Below, in pieces: positions 5,716-6,222 of a stretch of 6,222 nt of DNA. The position numbers and the translations under genes were made by a program. Positions within the stretch are counted from its first letter, which is position 1; each line of letters opens with the position of its first letter. A model generated the notes under the pieces. That model made no database searches and was not told where the DNA came from. It worked only from the letters and a program-made list of their open reading frames with translations. Source of the DNA: Microbacteriaceae bacterium (GTDB lineage Bacteria > Actinomycetota > Actinomycetes > Actinomycetales > Microbacteriaceae); contig JAODAU010000409.1 of NCBI GenBank assembly GCA_025463615.1, positions 1 through 6,222 of the forward strand, written 5' to 3'.

Positions 5716-6222
5716 TTGACGGTCTCCGGTGACGCGCTCGCGGCGTGCATGACGGCTTCGGCCGTCGCCTCCGCGCGGGTGAGGGTGGTCGAGATGCGGC
5801 CTTCGTGCATCACGACGATGGTGTCGGCCATGCCGAGCACCTCGGGAAGCTCCGACGAGATCATCAGCACGGCGATACCCTGCACAGCGAGCTCAGAGAT
5901 CAGCCGGTGCACCTCGGACTTGGTGCCGACGTCGATGCCGCGGGTGGGCTCGTCCACGATGAGGAAGCGGGGGGAGGTCGCGAGCCACTTGGCGATGACG
6001 ACCTTCTGCTGGTTGCCGCCCGAGAGCGTTGCGACCGAGAGGTCCTGCGATCCGGTCTTGACCTGCAGGCGGCCGGTCCACTCCTCGGCTGCCGCGCGCT
6101 CGCGGCGCCCGTCGATGAGGCCGAACCGGGCGAGCTGCTTGCGCAGCGTGAGGGTCGCGTTGCGGGCGACGGAGAGGTCCATGACGAGCCCCTGCTTGCG
6201 GCGATCCTCGGGCACGAAGCCC
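5712..6222 (-). CDS. rhaT: sugar ABC transporter ATP-binding protein (C-terminal part, cut by window edge)
   Basis: Only the last 169 or so codons of a protein expected to be about 500 residues are present; the gene runs in from beyond 6222. What is visible belongs to the second nucleotide-binding domain of a double-ABC sugar ATPase (RbsA/MglA/RhaT type). GFVPEDRRKQGLV opens the fragment, followed by the ABC signature LSGGNQQK (6003-6026) and Walker B FLIVDEPTRGIDVG. MISSELPEVLGMAD then has Ser where the switch histidine would be, as is usual for the second domain of this family. The first domain and both Walker A motifs lie outside the window. It is the cytoplasmic engine of the importer, coupled by a 4-base ATGA overlap to the first permease. 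The apparent GTG start at 6215 is internal and not a true start. Confidence 0.9.
   Translation of the reverse strand, partial: GFVPEDRRKQGLVMDLSVARNATLTLRKQLARFGLIDGRRERAAAEEWTGRLQVKTGSQDLSVATLSGGNQQKVVIAKWLATSPRFLIVDEPTRGIDVGTKSEVHRLISELAVQGIAVLMISSELPEVLGMADTIVVMHEGRISTTLTRAEATAEAVMHAASASPETVK

Overview
High-GC DNA with every recognisable gene on the minus strand. GC-rich third codon positions, GTG/ATG starts, tightly overlapping genes and the protein sequences point to a Gram-positive actinobacterium, plausibly Microbacteriaceae. The family-level placement is inference from style, not a database match. The window is a carbohydrate uptake and catabolism locus, best read as an L-rhamnose operon cut at both ends.

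In transcription order (from 6222 down to 1) it holds: the C-terminal part of a two-domain sugar ABC ATPase (rhaT-like, 6222-5712); two BPD_transp_2 permeases (rhaP-like 5715-4687 and rhaQ-like 4694-3642); an 80-nt leader with a palindromic element; a lipoprotein sugar-binding protein (rhaS-like, 3561-2530); a 95-nt gap with a 9-bp GC hairpin; an L-arabinose/L-fucose isomerase-family enzyme (2434-968); L-rhamnose mutarotase (968-633); an 89-nt regulatory gap with a sigma70-like promoter overlaid by two LacI-type operators; and the N-terminal half of L-rhamnose isomerase of the RhaI type (543 to beyond 1). No stretch over 300 bases lacks a gene.

Together the ABC transporter would import the 6-deoxysugar, the mutarotase would equilibrate its anomers, and RhaI would convert L-rhamnose to L-rhamnulose. 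The kinase and aldolase/dehydrogenase needed to finish the pathway are not in the window, nor is the regulator that would bind the operators. The transporter genes and the isomerase-mutarotase pair overlap by 1-8 bases, which suggests translational coupling, while rhaI has its own regulated promoter.

I see no wholly new system. The points worth a second look are a second, differently folded aldose isomerase inside the rhamnose operon, the tandem operators over the rhaI promoter with a related element in the binding-protein leader, an ambiguous start and LsrB-like character for the binding protein, and a strict codon-context bias (GGATGYC, never GGACGYC).
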